A stretch of 60,134 nt of DNA from Polaromonas sp. AER18D-145 (GTDB lineage: Bacteria > Pseudomonadota > Gammaproteobacteria > Burkholderiales > Burkholderiaceae_C), in assembly GCF_002379095.1 (NCBI RefSeq), contig NZ_NBZV01000029.1:1-60134 (forward strand). Direction: 5' to 3'. Within the stretch, counting starts at the first letter, position 1. Each line of letters begins with the position of its first letter. The position numbers and the translations under genes are program-made. Of this stretch, positions 43,291-52,375 are shown piece after piece. Under the pieces are notes generated by a model, which saw nothing but the letters and a program-made list of their open reading frames with translations, was not told the DNA's origin and ran no database searches.

Positions 43291-44061
43291 ATGCATATTC
43301 CCTCCCTCAAGGAAGTTGTCAGTGCCGAAGAATGGCAATTGCGCTGCGACCTGGCCGCCTGCTACCGGCTGGTGGCGCTGTACGGCTGGAGCGACCTGGT
43401 TTTCACGCACATCAGCGCCAAGCTGCCCGAATCGGTCAGCGGCGCCGGCGCGCACCACTTCCTGATCAACCCCTACGGCCTGATGTTCGACGAGATCACC
43501 GCGTCCAGCCTGGTCAAGGTCGACGAGCAGTGCAACAAGGTCATCGACTCGGCCTTCCCGGTGAACCCGGCCGGCTTCGTGATCCACAGCGCGGTGCATG
43601 AAGCCCGTCCTGACGCCGGTTGCGTGCTGCATACCCACACCCGCGCCGGCGTCGCCGTCAGCGCGCAGAAATGCGGCGTGTTGCCGATCAGCCAGCAGTC
43701 AACCTTTGTGCTGGGCTCGCTGGCCTACCACGCGTACGAAGGCGTGGCCTTTCGCGACGACGAAAAGCCACGCCTGCAGGCGGACCTGGGCACGGCCAAC
43801 TTCCTGATGCTGCGCAACCACGGCCTGCTGGTGGTCGGCAAGACGATTGCCGACGCTTTTCTCTCCATGTACACCTTCGAGAACACCTGCCGCATCCAGC
43901 TCGACGCCCAAGCGGGCGGCGAACTGATTCAGGTGAACCCGCAAATCGTCAAGGGCGTGGCTGAGGCCATGCGGGTGCAGACCGGCGGTCTGGGCGGCGC
44001 CTTTGCCTGGCCCTCGCTGATCCGCAAGCTGGACCGGATCGACGAGGGTTACAAGTCCTGA
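43291..44061 (+). CDS. Class II aldolase/adducin-family protein
   Basis: A 256-residue protein of the AraD/fuculose-aldolase/adducin fold. GWSDLVFTHISAKLPES, HHFLINPYGLMFDEITASSL, the metal-binding VLHTHTRAGVAVSA and FLMLRNHGLLVVG (third histidine) are present, so the zinc site looks intact. Members cleave or epimerise sugar phosphates, or act in aromatic pathways. Good AGGAG-like GGAGACCCCTC upstream. Same strand as, and downstream of, the AraC-type regulator, but separated by a repeat. Confidence 0.85.
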   Translation: MHIPSLKEVVSAEEWQLRCDLAACYRLVALYGWSDLVFTHISAKLPESVSGAGAHHFLINPYGLMFDEITASSLVKVDEQCNKVIDSAFPVNPAGFVIHSAVHEARPDAGCVLHTHTRAGVAVSAQKCGVLPISQQSTFVLGSLAYHAYEGVAFRDDEKPRLQADLGTANFLMLRNHGLLVVGKTIADAFLSMYTFENTCRIQLDAQAGGELIQVNPQIVKGVAEAMRVQTGGLGGAFAWPSLIRKLDRIDEGYKS

Positions 44062-44104
44062 AACCCTGAAACCCTGAAGCAATGAAGCGCTGAACGGCCG
44101 GCAT

Positions 44105-44950
44105 TCAGGCGGCCATGGACAGGCCCGCGGGCAAGGCGTCGGCCGCCTGGCCCGCGGGCCTGTCGCCCTGGTCCACCACCAGCTCCTTGCGCAGCATCTG
44201 CACGTTGCCGAAAATCGTGGCAAACGCCACGTCCTTGGCATCGCGCCCGGTACCGACCCGCACCAGGCGATCGTTGGGCGCCATGCGCGTCGCATCAAAC
44301 AGCACCCAGCGGCCATCGAGCCAGGCCTCGAACACCGCGTGGAAGTCCTGGGGCGGCTCGTCAAAATAAACATAACCGACCACCAGCCGCGCCGGAATGT
44401 TCAATGCGCGGCAGAGCGTGATGCCCAGGTGCGCAAAGTCGCGGCAGACACCGGCGCGCTGCACAAACACCTCCTGCGCCGTGGTGGTTGAATTGCTGAA
44501 GCCCGGCAGGTAATGGATGGAATCGTGGATCCAGCTTTCAATGGCCCGCACCCGCGACAGACCCGGCGAAAGGTGGCCAAACAGCTGCTGCGCGGCGCGG
44601 CTCATGATGTCGGACTCGCAGTAGCGGCTGGGCATCAGGTAACGCATCACGTCGTCGGGCACCGCCGTCACCGCCTCCTCCTCCAGGTGCAAGGGCACCG
44701 GCGCGTGCTGCAGTTCCACCTGCGCGTGGTAGTTCACCGACAACTGGCCGCGCGAGGCGTCCAGCCGGAAAAACCGGTTGCCGCTGCGCTCGTCACAGAA
44801 ATGGCGCACCTTGACGCTGGGCGTGACGGTCAGGCGCTCCTCCACCACGCGGTGGGCCTCGTGAAAGGCCGCCTCGATGCTGAAGCAGAAATGCGTGGGG
44901 CTGGCGACGTCGTAGTCCAGCAGGCAGTCAATCGTGGCGGTGTGCATCAA
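44105..44950 (-). CDS. Transglutaminase-like cysteine-protease-fold protein
   Basis: A 281-residue protein with the transglutaminase-like triad: Cys in QRAGVCRDFAHLGITLCRAL, His in PPQDFHAVFEAWL and Asp in VLFDATRMAPNDR. The N-terminal ~120 residues form the beta-rich part usual in this group (SxxGNRFFRLDASRGQLSV). Bacterial members are probably proteases or transferases of unknown target. It overlaps the 3' end of the small gene at 44928-45260, which links it to the DUF1328 unit. Confidence 0.85.
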   Translation of the reverse strand: MMHTATIDCLLDYDVASPTHFCFSIEAAFHEAHRVVEERLTVTPSVKVRHFCDERSGNRFFRLDASRGQLSVNYHAQVELQHAPVPLHLEEEAVTAVPDDVMRYLMPSRYCESDIMSRAAQQLFGHLSPGLSRVRAIESWIHDSIHYLPGFSNSTTTAQEVFVQRAGVCRDFAHLGITLCRALNIPARLVVGYVYFDEPPQDFHAVFEAWLDGRWVLFDATRMAPNDRLVRVGTGRDAKDVAFATIFGNVQMLRKELVVDQGDRPAGQAADALPAGLSMAA

Positions 44951-45260
44951 GGTCCTTGTTGTTGTTGTCGGAGGGCGGTGAAACCGGCACGCCGGTGGCC
45001 GCCGGGGGCACCTGCCCGTCGCGGTCCGGCGACGGCAGAAACCAGCTCTTGCAGGTCACAAAAATCACGTGGGCGGCGCGTTCCAGCAAATCCACCGCCA
45101 GGTCGCGCCGGGTGCGGGCCCGCAGACGCGCCACCAGCAGCAGTTGCGCCAAGCTGGCCCGCAGGCGGTCCACCCGCCTGACTTCTGCGTGGCGACCCTT
45201 GGCGGGAGGTTCGGTCGGAGGCACCCGGGACATGACGCCAGCATTCAGTGACAGCGGCAT
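44928..45260 (-). CDS. Hypothetical basic protein
   Basis: A 110-residue Arg/Leu-rich frame whose ATG follows the DUF1328 stop directly and whose end overlaps the transglutaminase start by 23 bp. The middle contains RASLAQLLLVARLRARTRRD and VDLLERAAHVIFVTCKSWFL, possibly a membrane-associated helix. No family recognised. Tight packing supports a real gene, but the composition is also compatible with a GC-rich chance frame. Confidence 0.45.
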   Translation of the reverse strand: MPLSLNAGVMSRVPPTEPPAKGRHAEVRRVDRLRASLAQLLLVARLRARTRRDLAVDLLERAAHVIFVTCKSWFLPSPDRDGQVPPAATGVPVSPPSDNNNKDLDAHRHD

Positions 45261-45446
45261 TTATTTGAGCGCCTTCCTGGCCGCACCCACACCGAGCGCT
45301 GCCAGCACGATAAACACCACGGCCAGGATCAGGAACAGGCCGAACAGGATTTTGGCAATGCCGGCCGAGCCAGCGGCAATGCCGCCAAAGCCCAGGGCTC
45401 CGGCAATCAGCGAAATGATGGCGAAAACAATGGCGTACTTCAACAT
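45261..45446 (-). CDS. DUF1328 (YtjA-family) small membrane protein
   Basis: A 61-residue protein with two hydrophobic helices ([20 protein letters not shown] and [20 protein letters not shown]) and the [16 protein letters not shown] link typical of DUF1328. These small inner-membrane proteins are often stress-induced; molecular role unknown. Purine-rich GGGAGAAA precedes the ATG. Confidence 0.9.
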   Translation of the reverse strand: MLKYAIVFAIISLIAGALGFGGIAAGSAGIAKILFGLFLILAVVFIVLAALGVGAARKALK

Positions 45447-45600
45447 GGTTTTTCTCCCTGAAAGGATAAAAAGGCGCCAGGCAAGGGGATGCCAGGCAAG
45501 TGCCTCTCAACAGTAAGGAAGATGGTAGGCGGCGAACCGCGCGCGCCGAATCAGCAGCCGGCGCACACCGCTGTAGGACAAACCGGACAGCCCGGCGTAC

Positions 45601-45651
45601 TCCTCTTTTCATAGCTACCAGCGCAGGCAGGAAAAGGGCCGGTGCCGGTTT
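45601..45651 (+). repeat. Interspersed ~55-bp repeat, copy 10
   Basis: TCCTCTTTTCATAGCTACCA, GCGCAGGCAGGAAAAGGGCC, GGTGCCGGTTTT. Intergenic, between the DUF1328 gene and the second AsmA-like gene. Confidence 0.75.
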
Positions 45652-45690
45652 TAACCACACACCCGGCGGCCGCTCGGGGCGCGGCCGGCC

Positions 45691-47016
45691 CTACTTGCCG
45701 AAGAGCTTGCCCAGGCCCTGGCCCAGCCGGTCGCCGAGTTCCATGCCGGCGCCGGTTCCGACGCCGGGCATCACCACCGTGCCGAGGGCCGCGCCCAGCA
45801 GCGCCCCGCGGGTCAGCGTGACCTCGGGTGCCGCCAGCGTGCCGCCCACCACCAGCGGCACCCCGACGGTGTTGCCCAGGCTCACACTCACGCGCCCGCT
45901 CAGGGCCTGGCTGGCTGATACGGCGACGTTGCCGGTGGCGCTCAGCGCCCCGGAACTGGCCACCAGGTTGTTCAGCTGCGCGGCCCGCCCCTGCGACTGG
46001 ACCTGCCCGGCCAGCGTGTCCAGCCGCGTCTGCCCGCCGCGGCTCAGGCCCACGGTCTGCACGGCCTTGACCAGGTCCATGCCGTTGAGCACCGCGTCCT
46101 TCACGGTGAACCGCGTCTGCGTCTGCAGCGCGTCGACCAGGCCGGCGGTCGTTGCCGCAGCGGCCTTGAGCGTGGTGGACGCCTCCAGCCGGCCGCTGAG
46201 CGGGCGGTTCGGCGCGGTCAGCGCCGACACCTCCACCCCGCGCGTTTCCAGCTGGCCCTGCAGCACCAGCGCCTGGCCGCCCTGTGCCGACGGTGCGCGC
46301 TGCATGCCCAGCCGGCCCGCGACCGTTCCGCCGCCGACCTCCACACGCAGCGCCCACTGGCCGGCCTCCTCGCGCCGCAGGCTGCCGTTGAGCCCCCGCA
46401 GATGGCCTTGCGTGACCTTGAGCGACGCTTCCTCGGGCAGGCTGTCCGCGCCCAGGCGCATCCCGGCATCCACCGTGGTGCGCGAACCCTTGAGGCTGAC
46501 CCAGCTCACGTCCTGCAGCAGCGCGCGGCGCGGCAGCCAGCGGTCCACCGCCGTCTCATCCCCCGCAGCAGCCGCACTCGCGGGCTGGAGATTTAAAGCC
46601 ATCTTCGGCTGCAGCCCAGGAGAAACAAGCGCGGACTGCATCTTTTTTTGTAGCGACAGCAAAATCGCGTCGATCGCCTGCTGCGGCAACACCACTTCCC
46701 GCAGCACCAGCGTGGCCACCTCGAGCCGGCCCTGCAGCAGCGCCGCCCAGCCCGGGCGCAACTCCAGCCGCGCCAGGGTCAGAGGCGGCCGGCTTTGCAC
46801 CTCGATGCCGCTCAGCGCCACGGCCGGCAGCGGCCACAGCGCCACGTCGATGCCGCCCACCCGCACCGGCAGGCCCAGCGCCGCGGAGGCCTCCTGCTGC
46901 ACACGTTGCCTGAAATCGTCGCTGCCCACCCAGCCATGCAGCGCCAGCGCCACCCCGGCCAGCAACAGCACGGCAGCCAGCGCCAGCCACAGAACCCCTC
47001 TGAAAATTCTTGCCAT
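45691..47016 (-). CDS. AsmA-family-like envelope protein, paralog 2
   Basis: A 441-residue protein with an N-terminal membrane anchor (GVLWLALAAVLLLAGVALAL) and AsmA-type periplasmic region: VQQEASAALGLPVRVGGIDV, LARLELRPGWAALLQGRLEV, and near the end NTVGVPLVVGGTLAAPEVTL, then ALLGAALGTVVMPGVGTGAG. Same length and order of features as the gene at 21206-22531. The start MARIFRGVLW at 47016 is chosen for the anchor. Residues ~121-143 are encoded by an interspersed repeat copy. Confidence 0.78.
   Translation of the reverse strand: MARIFRGVLWLALAAVLLLAGVALALHGWVGSDDFRQRVQQEASAALGLPVRVGGIDVALWPLPAVALSGIEVQSRPPLTLARLELRPGWAALLQGRLEVATLVLREVVLPQQAIDAILLSLQKKMQSALVSPGLQPKMALNLQPASAAAAGDETAVDRWLPRRALLQDVSWVSLKGSRTTVDAGMRLGADSLPEEASLKVTQGHLRGLNGSLRREEAGQWALRVEVGGGTVAGRLGMQRAPSAQGGQALVLQGQLETRGVEVSALTAPNRPLSGRLEASTTLKAAAATTAGLVDALQTQTRFTVKDAVLNGMDLVKAVQTVGLSRGGQTRLDTLAGQVQSQGRAAQLNNLVASSGALSATGNVAVSASQALSGRVSVSLGNTVGVPLVVGGTLAAPEVTLTRGALLGAALGTVVMPGVGTGAGMELGDRLGQGLGKLFGK
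46589..46656 (-). repeat. Interspersed ~55-bp repeat, copy 11, in frame inside AsmA-like paralog 2
   Basis: Minus-strand order: GTCGCTACAAAAAAAGATGC, AGTCCGCGCTTGTTTCTCCT, GGGCTGCAGCCGAAGATGGC, TTTAAA. It matches the family blocks and is translated as LQKKMQSALVSPGLQPKMAL. Confidence 0.7.
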
Positions 47017-47323
47017 GCCCGTATTGTGGCGAGTCCCTGCAGGGCGGTGCGCCCGGCGGTGCAAACAGCGATGAAACACGAAGGCCTGCTGAAATAAACC
47101 GCGGCAGGACGGCCGTCCACCTGCGCCAGGCCGGCCCCATGACCGCTTCCTTGGGCCAGATCAAGAGATGCGTGGCCAAGCTGCGGTAACTTGTCCGGCG
47201 TACGCCATCGCGGCTAGCACGAATCCAGCAGCCCGTGTTGCACAAGCCATTCGATTTCGGCCCACACTGCAGCCTGTTGTCCTGTTGTTGTCCTGTTGTC
47301 CCTTTTTTCATCGGAACCCTTTC
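47017..47323. other. Divergent intergenic region (AsmA-like / ene-reductase)
   Basis: About 307 bp without a gene. A short tandem run of CTGTTGTC units lies at 47272-47302, just ahead of the ene-reductase ribosome-binding region. No operator was recognised. A plus-strand extension of the reductase frame into this region (from 47168) is compositionally unlike the enzyme and is not used. Confidence 0.4.
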
Positions 47324-48427
47324 ATGCCTACTTTGTTCGACCCCGTCCAGGCCGGTGACCTGCACCTTGCCAACCGCATCGTCATGGCGCCGCTCACGCG
47401 CAACCGTGCGCCCGATGCGATTCCGACGCCGCTGATGGCCGAGTACTACACCCAGCGTGCCACGGCAGGACTGCTGATCACAGAAGCCACCGCCATCAGC
47501 CACGAAGGCCAGGGCTATTCGGACGTTCCGGGCCTGTACGGTACCGAGCAGCTCGACGGCTGGAAACGCGTGACCCAGGCGGTGCACAAGGCCGGCGGCA
47601 AGATCGTGGTCCAGCTCTGGCATGTGGGCCGTGTCTCGCACAACGAGCTGCAGCCCCACGGCGGCAAGCCGGTGGCGCCCTCGGCCATCACCGCCAAAAC
47701 CAAGACCGTGCTGATCAAGGACGGCGTGCCGACCTTTGTCGACACCTCCGAGCCGCGCGCCCTGCAGGCGCAGGAACTGCCCGGCATCGTGCACACCTAC
47801 CAGGCGGCGGCGCGCAACGCGGTCGAAACCGCCGGCTTCGACGGCGTGGAGATCCACGGCGCCAACGGCTACCTGCTTGACCAGTTCCTCAAGAGCGGCT
47901 CCAACCAGCGCACCGACGACTACGGCGGCAGCATCGAAAACCGCGCCCGCCTGCTGCTGGAAGTGACCCGCGCCATCACCGGCGCCATCGGCGGCGGCCG
48001 CACCGGCATTCGCCTGTCGCCGGTGACACCGGCCAACGACGTGTTCGATGCCGACCCACAGCCGCTGTTCGACCATGTGATCCGCGAACTGGCCACGCTG
48101 AACCTGGCCTACATCCACATCATCGAAGGCGCCACAGGCGGCCCGCGCGAGCTGCCCGACCGGCCGTTTGACTACGCCGCGCTCAAGGCGGCCTACCGCG
48201 CTGCAGGCGGCAAGGGCGCGTGGATGGTCAACAACGGCTACGACCAGGCCCTGGCCGACCAAGCCGTGCAGGACGGCGCCGACCTGGTCGCCTTCGGCAA
48301 GGCCTACATCGCCAACCCCGACCTGGCGCGCCGCCTGCGCGAGGGCGCGCCACTGAACACCCCCGACAAGGCGACCTTCTACGGCGGCGACGCCAAGGGC
48401 TACACCGACTACCCGGCACTGGCCTGA
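47324..48427 (+). CDS. Old yellow enzyme-family ene-reductase (NemA-like)
   Basis: A 367-residue FMN-dependent TIM-barrel enzyme that reduces activated C=C bonds or nitro-compounds with NADPH. NRIVMAPLTRNRAPDAIPTP, QLWHVGRVSH (FMN/substrate region), FDGVEIHGANGYLLDQFLKS, and TDDYGGSIENRARLLLEV are diagnostic of the NemA/alkene-reductase group. The start MPTLFDPVQA matches family N-termini. Apparently monocistronic. Confidence 0.93.
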   Translation: MPTLFDPVQAGDLHLANRIVMAPLTRNRAPDAIPTPLMAEYYTQRATAGLLITEATAISHEGQGYSDVPGLYGTEQLDGWKRVTQAVHKAGGKIVVQLWHVGRVSHNELQPHGGKPVAPSAITAKTKTVLIKDGVPTFVDTSEPRALQAQELPGIVHTYQAAARNAVETAGFDGVEIHGANGYLLDQFLKSGSNQRTDDYGGSIENRARLLLEVTRAITGAIGGGRTGIRLSPVTPANDVFDADPQPLFDHVIRELATLNLAYIHIIEGATGGPRELPDRPFDYAALKAAYRAAGGKGAWMVNNGYDQALADQAVQDGADLVAFGKAYIANPDLARRLREGAPLNTPDKATFYGGDAKGYTDYPALA

Positions 48428-48457
48428 GCCGCCTTGAGGTGACATAAACTCGGCGGC

Positions 48458-49110
48458 ATGTGGACCCCGCCGCTTTTTTCATGCCGCCTGGCCCTGGTGG
48501 CCGGCCTCCTGGCCAGCAGCAGCGCCCATGCCGGGCGCCCGCTGACGGTGGACGATGCCAACACCGACGACGCGGGCACCGGCCACGTCGAGGGCTGGTA
48601 CGCGCGCCTGCCGGGCCACGCCCACACCTGGACGGTGGCACCGGCTTACGCGCCGGTTGATGGCCTGGAGCTGGGCGCCTCGGTCACACGCGATCGCACC
48701 GCCGCCAACACCAGCCAGGCGCTGCAGGCCAAGTGGCGCATCACGCCGTCGCAAGAGGCCGGCTGCCATACCGCCGCCGTGCTGGGCGCCACGCAAACCC
48801 GCGGCCAAGGCGGCACCACGCCCTACCTCAACGGCCTGTTGAGCTGCAACAGCGGTGGGGTGCAACACACCTCAATCTCGGGGGACAGCGGCCGTCGGGC
48901 GGACCGGGGGTGGCGACCTGGGGGCTGGCCCATGAACGTGAGTTTGGCATGGCCACCGTGCATGCGGAGGCTTTCGGCCAGCAGCTGGCCAAGCCCACCT
49001 TCCAGGTCGGCGCACGCAGCAACCTGACCCACCGGCTTCAGGTCGATGCGACCGTGGGCCGCAGCAACCGCGAGACACTGGTCAGCGTCGGGCTCAAGCA
49101 GTCGTTTTGA
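48458..49110 (+). pseudogene. Outer-membrane beta-barrel-like protein, frameshifted
   Basis: A signal peptide (CRLALVAGLLASSSAHA-GR) and a barrel-like N-terminal half run in one frame from 48458. The matching C-terminal half (VATWGLAHEREFGMATVHAE ... VSVGLKQSF with terminal aromatic) is in another frame ending at 49110. The switch falls near the GGTGGGG run at 48853-48859. One-base change there would restore a ~216-residue protein ending in Phe, as outer-membrane proteins do. Either a true pseudogene or a sequencing error in the G-run. Function unknown. Confidence 0.7.
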
Positions 49111-49137
49111 GGCCGGACGGCAGCGTCGGGGCCTGCG

Positions 49138-49165
49138 TTGCTACAAAATAAATAGCTATTTGCGA
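49138..49165 (+). repeat. Interspersed ~55-bp repeat, copy 12 (left half only)
   Basis: GTTGCTACAAAATAAATAGC TATTTGCG: the T/A-rich run and ATAGCT core are kept, the right block is lost. Confidence 0.5.
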
Positions 49166-49201
49166 CCGCCCGCCGCGGATTGCTGGCATTTTTGAGGGAA
49201 C

Positions 49202-49783
49202 TCAGGCGGCGCCCACGCCGATCGGGGCAGGCGCGGTCAGCACGATGCGTGTGAACAGCCGGTCGTAACACGGGTCGCGCAGACCGCCGGCGAGCGGGTC
49301 GCGCTCATGCTGGAAAGCCGCGTCCAGCTGCACCCAGTCCTCGGCGGTCAGGGCCTTCTGGGCGGCCGGCAGGATCTGCGTTTCCTCGGTGCGCATGTGG
49401 TCGAGGTAAAAGCCCACATAGGCCTGCGCCGCCTCGGTGAACGCGGCGCGCCGCGTCTCGCCGATCAGCTCCCAGGCCAGCAGCAGGTGCTGCAGTTCGC
49501 GCACCTTGCCTTCGCCGTTCATGTGGTCGGATTCGAGCCGGCGTATCACCGGCATCAGTTCGGGCGCCACGCGGGCCAGCCGGGGAAACAGCAGGTCCGA
49601 CTCCTTCGGGTGATGCAGCCTCTCGGGAAACTCGTCGATGTAAAACAGCATCGCACGCACCACGTCAAAAAAGCGCTCGGGCTCGTCGCCCGGGCCACGC
49701 TCCATCATCATGACGAGCGAGCGCAACACGGCGGCCACGGCCGCGTGCTCGTCGCGGATGATTTGCAGTGAGGAATGAGTCAT
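49202..49783 (-). CDS. Hemerythrin HHE-domain protein
   Basis: A 193-residue four-helix protein with the His/Glu ligands of a di-iron hemerythrin-like site: IIRDEHAAVAAVLRSL, PERLHHPKESDLLFPRLARV, LESDHMNGEGKVREL and FYLDHMRTEETQILP. Such proteins sense or store O2/NO or handle iron in the cytoplasm. It is 45 bp downstream of copA on the same strand but probably functionally separate. Confidence 0.9.
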   Translation of the reverse strand: MTHSSLQIIRDEHAAVAAVLRSLVMMMERGPGDEPERFFDVVRAMLFYIDEFPERLHHPKESDLLFPRLARVAPELMPVIRRLESDHMNGEGKVRELQHLLLAWELIGETRRAAFTEAAQAYVGFYLDHMRTEETQILPAAQKALTAEDWVQLDAAFQHERDPLAGGLRDPCYDRLFTRIVLTAPAPIGVGAA

Positions 49784-49827
49784 GGTGGCAGCTTGTCACA
49801 GGCCCCGGCGCCAAACCTTGATCCAGG

Positions 49828-52218
49828 TCAATCCCGGCGCAGCCGCCAACGCTTGAGCAGCAGCGCGTTCGAGATCACGCTGACGCTGGACAGCGCCATC
49901 GCCGCGCCGGCCACCACCGGACTCAGGAAACCCAGCGCCGCCAGCGGGATGCCGGCCACGTTGTAGGCAAAGGCCCAGAACAGGTTCTGCCGGATCTTCA
50001 TGACCGTGCGGTGCGAGATGTCGAGCGCGCCGGCGACCAGCGCCACGTCGCCGCGCATCAGCGTGATGCCGGCCGCGTGCATGGCCACGTCGGTACCCGT
50101 GCCCATGGCCATGCCGACATCGGCCGCCGCCAGCGCCGGCGCATCGTTGACGCCGTCGCCGACCATCACGACGGTGTGACCCCCACGCTTGTCACTGCGT
50201 GAGCCTACGGCGGTGCGCTGCCCCTTGAACGAAAAAGAGGGGCGCTGCGCCTGCGGCCCGGCAAAGCCGGTTCCGCGGCCCCGGCTGGTAAATACGGCCT
50301 CCTCCCGCTTGAGTTGTGCCACTGCGGCCGCCTTGTCGCCGGGCAGCACCTCGGCCATCACCTCGTCGGCGCCCAAGCCCAACCGCGCGCCCATGGCCAG
50401 GGCCGCACCCTGGTTGTCACCGGAGATCATCACGATGCGGATGCCGCGCGCACGCAGGGCCGCCAGCGCTTCCCTGGCACCGGCCTTGGGTTCGTCGGCA
50501 AACGCCATCAATGCGCGCGCAATATACCGTTCGCCCTGAGCTTGTCGAAGGGTTTCGTCACGCGTCCCAGAGACAGCTTCGACAGGCTCAGCCCGAACGG
50601 GTACCCGTTCCACCAGCAGCGCCAGCGTCGCACCTTCGCCCTGCAGCCGCTGCGCCTGCGGCGCCAGCGCGCCGAGGTCCACACCGAGCTCGTCCATCCA
50701 GCGCAGGCTGCCGATCAGGTAGCTGCGCACGCCGACCTCGCCCTCGCTGCCGCGGCCGGGCACCGCGCGCAGTCCGTCGGGCTGCGCCACCGTCATGCCG
50801 CGGTCCTGCGCGGCGGCCACCACGGCCCGCGCCAGCGGGTGTTCGCTGCCGCTTTGCAGGCTGGCGGCGACCGCCAGTTGCGCAGCTTCGTCTGCGTCCG
50901 GAGACACGACAAATGCCACCAGCCGCGGCCGCCCGACCGTCAGCGTGCCAGTCTTATCAAAGGCCACCGTATCGACCTTATGCGCGAGCTCCAGCGCCTG
51001 CGCGTCCTTGATCAAAATGCCGTTTTTTGCCGCCACCCCGGTGCCCGCCATGATGGCCGCCGGCGTGGCCAGCCCCAGCGCACAGGGGCAGGCAATCACC
51101 AGCACGGCCACCGCGTGGATCAGCGCCGTCTCCATACCGGCGCCGGCCCACAGCCAGCCCAGCAAGGTGAGCAGGCCAATGGCCAGCACCACCGGCACAA
51201 ACACGGCCGAGACCTGGTCCACCAGGCGCTGGATAGGCGCTTTCGCGGCCTGCGCATCCTCCACCAGGCGAATGATGTGGGCCAGCACACTTTCGCTGCC
51301 CACGGCACTCACCTGCAGCACCACACGCCCGTCACCGTTGATGCTGCCGCCGGTGAGCCTGTCGCCGGGCTGCTTGCTCACCGGCAGCGGCTCGCCGGTG
51401 AGCATCGATTCATCCACCTGGGTCTGCCCTTCCTGCAGCAGGCCGTCCATCGGAATGCGCTCGCCCGGCCGCACCACCAGGCGGTCGCGCAGCAGCACCT
51501 CGGCCACCGGCAGGTCGGCTTCCTCGCCCGAGCCCTGCAGCACGTGCGCGACCTCGGGCCGCAAGGCATGCAGCGCGCGTATCGCTGCCGTGGTCTGGCG
51601 CTTGGCGCGCGCCTCCAGCCACTTGCCCAGCAGCACCAGCGTCACCACCACGGCCGAGGCCTCGAAATAAAGATGCGGCATCGTGTCGGCCTCGGCACTG
51701 AGCCACAGCCATACCGACAGGCCCCAGCCCGCGCTGGTGCCGATGGCCACCAGCAGGTCCATGTTGCCGGTCAGCGCCTTCAGCGCATGCCAGCCCGCCT
51801 TGTAAAACCGCGCACCCAGAATGAACTGCACCGGCGTCGCCAGCAGGAACTGCTGCCAAGCAGGCAGCATCCAGTGTTTGCCCAGCAGGTCGCCCAGCAT
51901 GGGCACGACCAGCGGCGCCGAGAGCAACAGGCCGATGGCCACCGGCGCGAAACCGGCCCACGGAGAAAGCTCTTCCGGCGCGGCTTCCTCAGCCGCGCGC
52001 GGCTCGTAGCCGGCGTTGCGCACGGCGCGGCGAATCTGCGCGTCCATCTGCGCCGAAGGGGCGTAGACCACACGCGCCGATTCGGTGGCGAGGTTCACGA
52101 TGGCGTCTTGCACGCCAGGGATTTTTTTCAGGGCCTTCTCAACACGCGACACACACGACGCACAGGTCATGCCGTCAACGCCAAGGTCCAGGGTAGAGGG
52201 GGAGAGGGTTGTGCTCAT
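49828..52218 (-). CDS. copA: Copper-exporting P1B-type ATPase CopA with two repeat-derived insertions
   Basis: A 796-residue Cu+ export ATPase. One N-terminal metal-binding domain ([13 protein letters not shown]), about eight membrane helices, the membrane metal site [11 protein letters not shown], phosphorylation site [19 protein letters not shown] in the N-domain and [12 protein letters not shown] hinge. Residues ~539-564 ([11 protein letters not shown]...RQAQGER) and ~642-680 ([16 protein letters not shown]...SDKRGG) match no family block and are translated repeats, yet the frame is open throughout. Transcribed away from copZ-cueR, from a CueR operator at 52232-52252. Confidence 0.93.
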   Translation of the reverse strand: MSTTLSPSTLDLGVDGMTCASCVSRVEKALKKIPGVQDAIVNLATESARVVYAPSAQMDAQIRRAVRNAGYEPRAAEEAAPEELSPWAGFAPVAIGLLLSAPLVVPMLGDLLGKHWMLPAWQQFLLATPVQFILGARFYKAGWHALKALTGNMDLLVAIGTSAGWGLSVWLWLSAEADTMPHLYFEASAVVVTLVLLGKWLEARAKRQTTAAIRALHALRPEVAHVLQGSGEEADLPVAEVLLRDRLVVRPGERIPMDGLLQEGQTQVDESMLTGEPLPVSKQPGDRLTGGSINGDGRVVLQVSAVGSESVLAHIIRLVEDAQAAKAPIQRLVDQVSAVFVPVVLAIGLLTLLGWLWAGAGMETALIHAVAVLVIACPCALGLATPAAIMAGTGVAAKNGILIKDAQALELAHKVDTVAFDKTGTLTVGRPRLVAFVVSPDADEAAQLAVAASLQSGSEHPLARAVVAAAQDRGMTVAQPDGLRAVPGRGSEGEVGVRSYLIGSLRWMDELGVDLGALAPQAQRLQGEGATLALLVERVPVRAEPVEAVSGTRDETLRQAQGERYIARALMAFADEPKAGAREALAALRARGIRIVMISGDNQGAALAMGARLGLGADEVMAEVLPGDKAAAVAQLKREEAVFTSRGRGTGFAGPQAQRPSFSFKGQRTAVGSRSDKRGGHTVVMVGDGVNDAPALAAADVGMAMGTGTDVAMHAAGITLMRGDVALVAGALDISHRTVMKIRQNLFWAFAYNVAGIPLAALGFLSPVVAGAAMALSSVSVISNALLLKRWRLRRD
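50178..50293. repeat. Family B repeat copy B1, in frame inside copA
   Basis: ACCCCCACGCTTGTCACTGC ... GGGGCGCTGCGCCTGCGGCC, then CGGCAAAGCCGGTTCCGCGG CCCCGGCTGGTAAAT. The right two-thirds is nearly identical to the tandem units at 55019-55255. Confidence 0.85.
50527..50600. repeat. REP-like palindrome, family A, copy A3, in frame inside copA
   Basis: CCGTTCGCCCTGAGCTTGTC-GAAGGG and AGCTTCGACAGGCTCAGCCC-GAACGG are inverted arms. Same family as 36889-36963 and 40559-40622. Confidence 0.85.
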
Positions 52219-52231
52219 AAGCGAATGGTCA

Positions 52232-52252
52232 ACCTTGCCATCATGGCAAGGT
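52232..52252. promoter_or_regulatory. CueR-type operator/promoter of copA
   Basis: ACCTTGCC-ATCAT-GGCAAGGT is a dyad of the CueR class. On the minus strand it is preceded by T-TGACC as -35, with the operator filling a long spacer, as is normal for MerR-type activation. It ends 14 bp from the copA ATG. Confidence 0.85.
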
Positions 52253-52309
52253 CAAGCCTTGATCGAGATCAACCTTACGCGACGCAGGGATTTGGTGCCG
52301 GACCGGTTG

Positions 52310-52330
52310 ACCTTACCATTGTGGCAAGGT
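52310..52330. promoter_or_regulatory. CueR-type operator/promoter of copZ-cueR
   Basis: ACCTTACC-ATTGT-GGCAAGGT, overlapping a plus-strand TTGACC (-35). A near copy of the copA operator, 78 bp away, driving the divergent unit. Confidence 0.85.
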
Positions 52331-52375
52331 TGAAGCTTCAGGCTTCTTCCATTCAACCCCCGAAAGGACAACCCC

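Noticed and set aside
47272..47302. CTGTTGTC tandem run as a phase-variable promoter
   Set aside because: Units are irregular and few, so slippage-based switching is not supported by the sequence alone.
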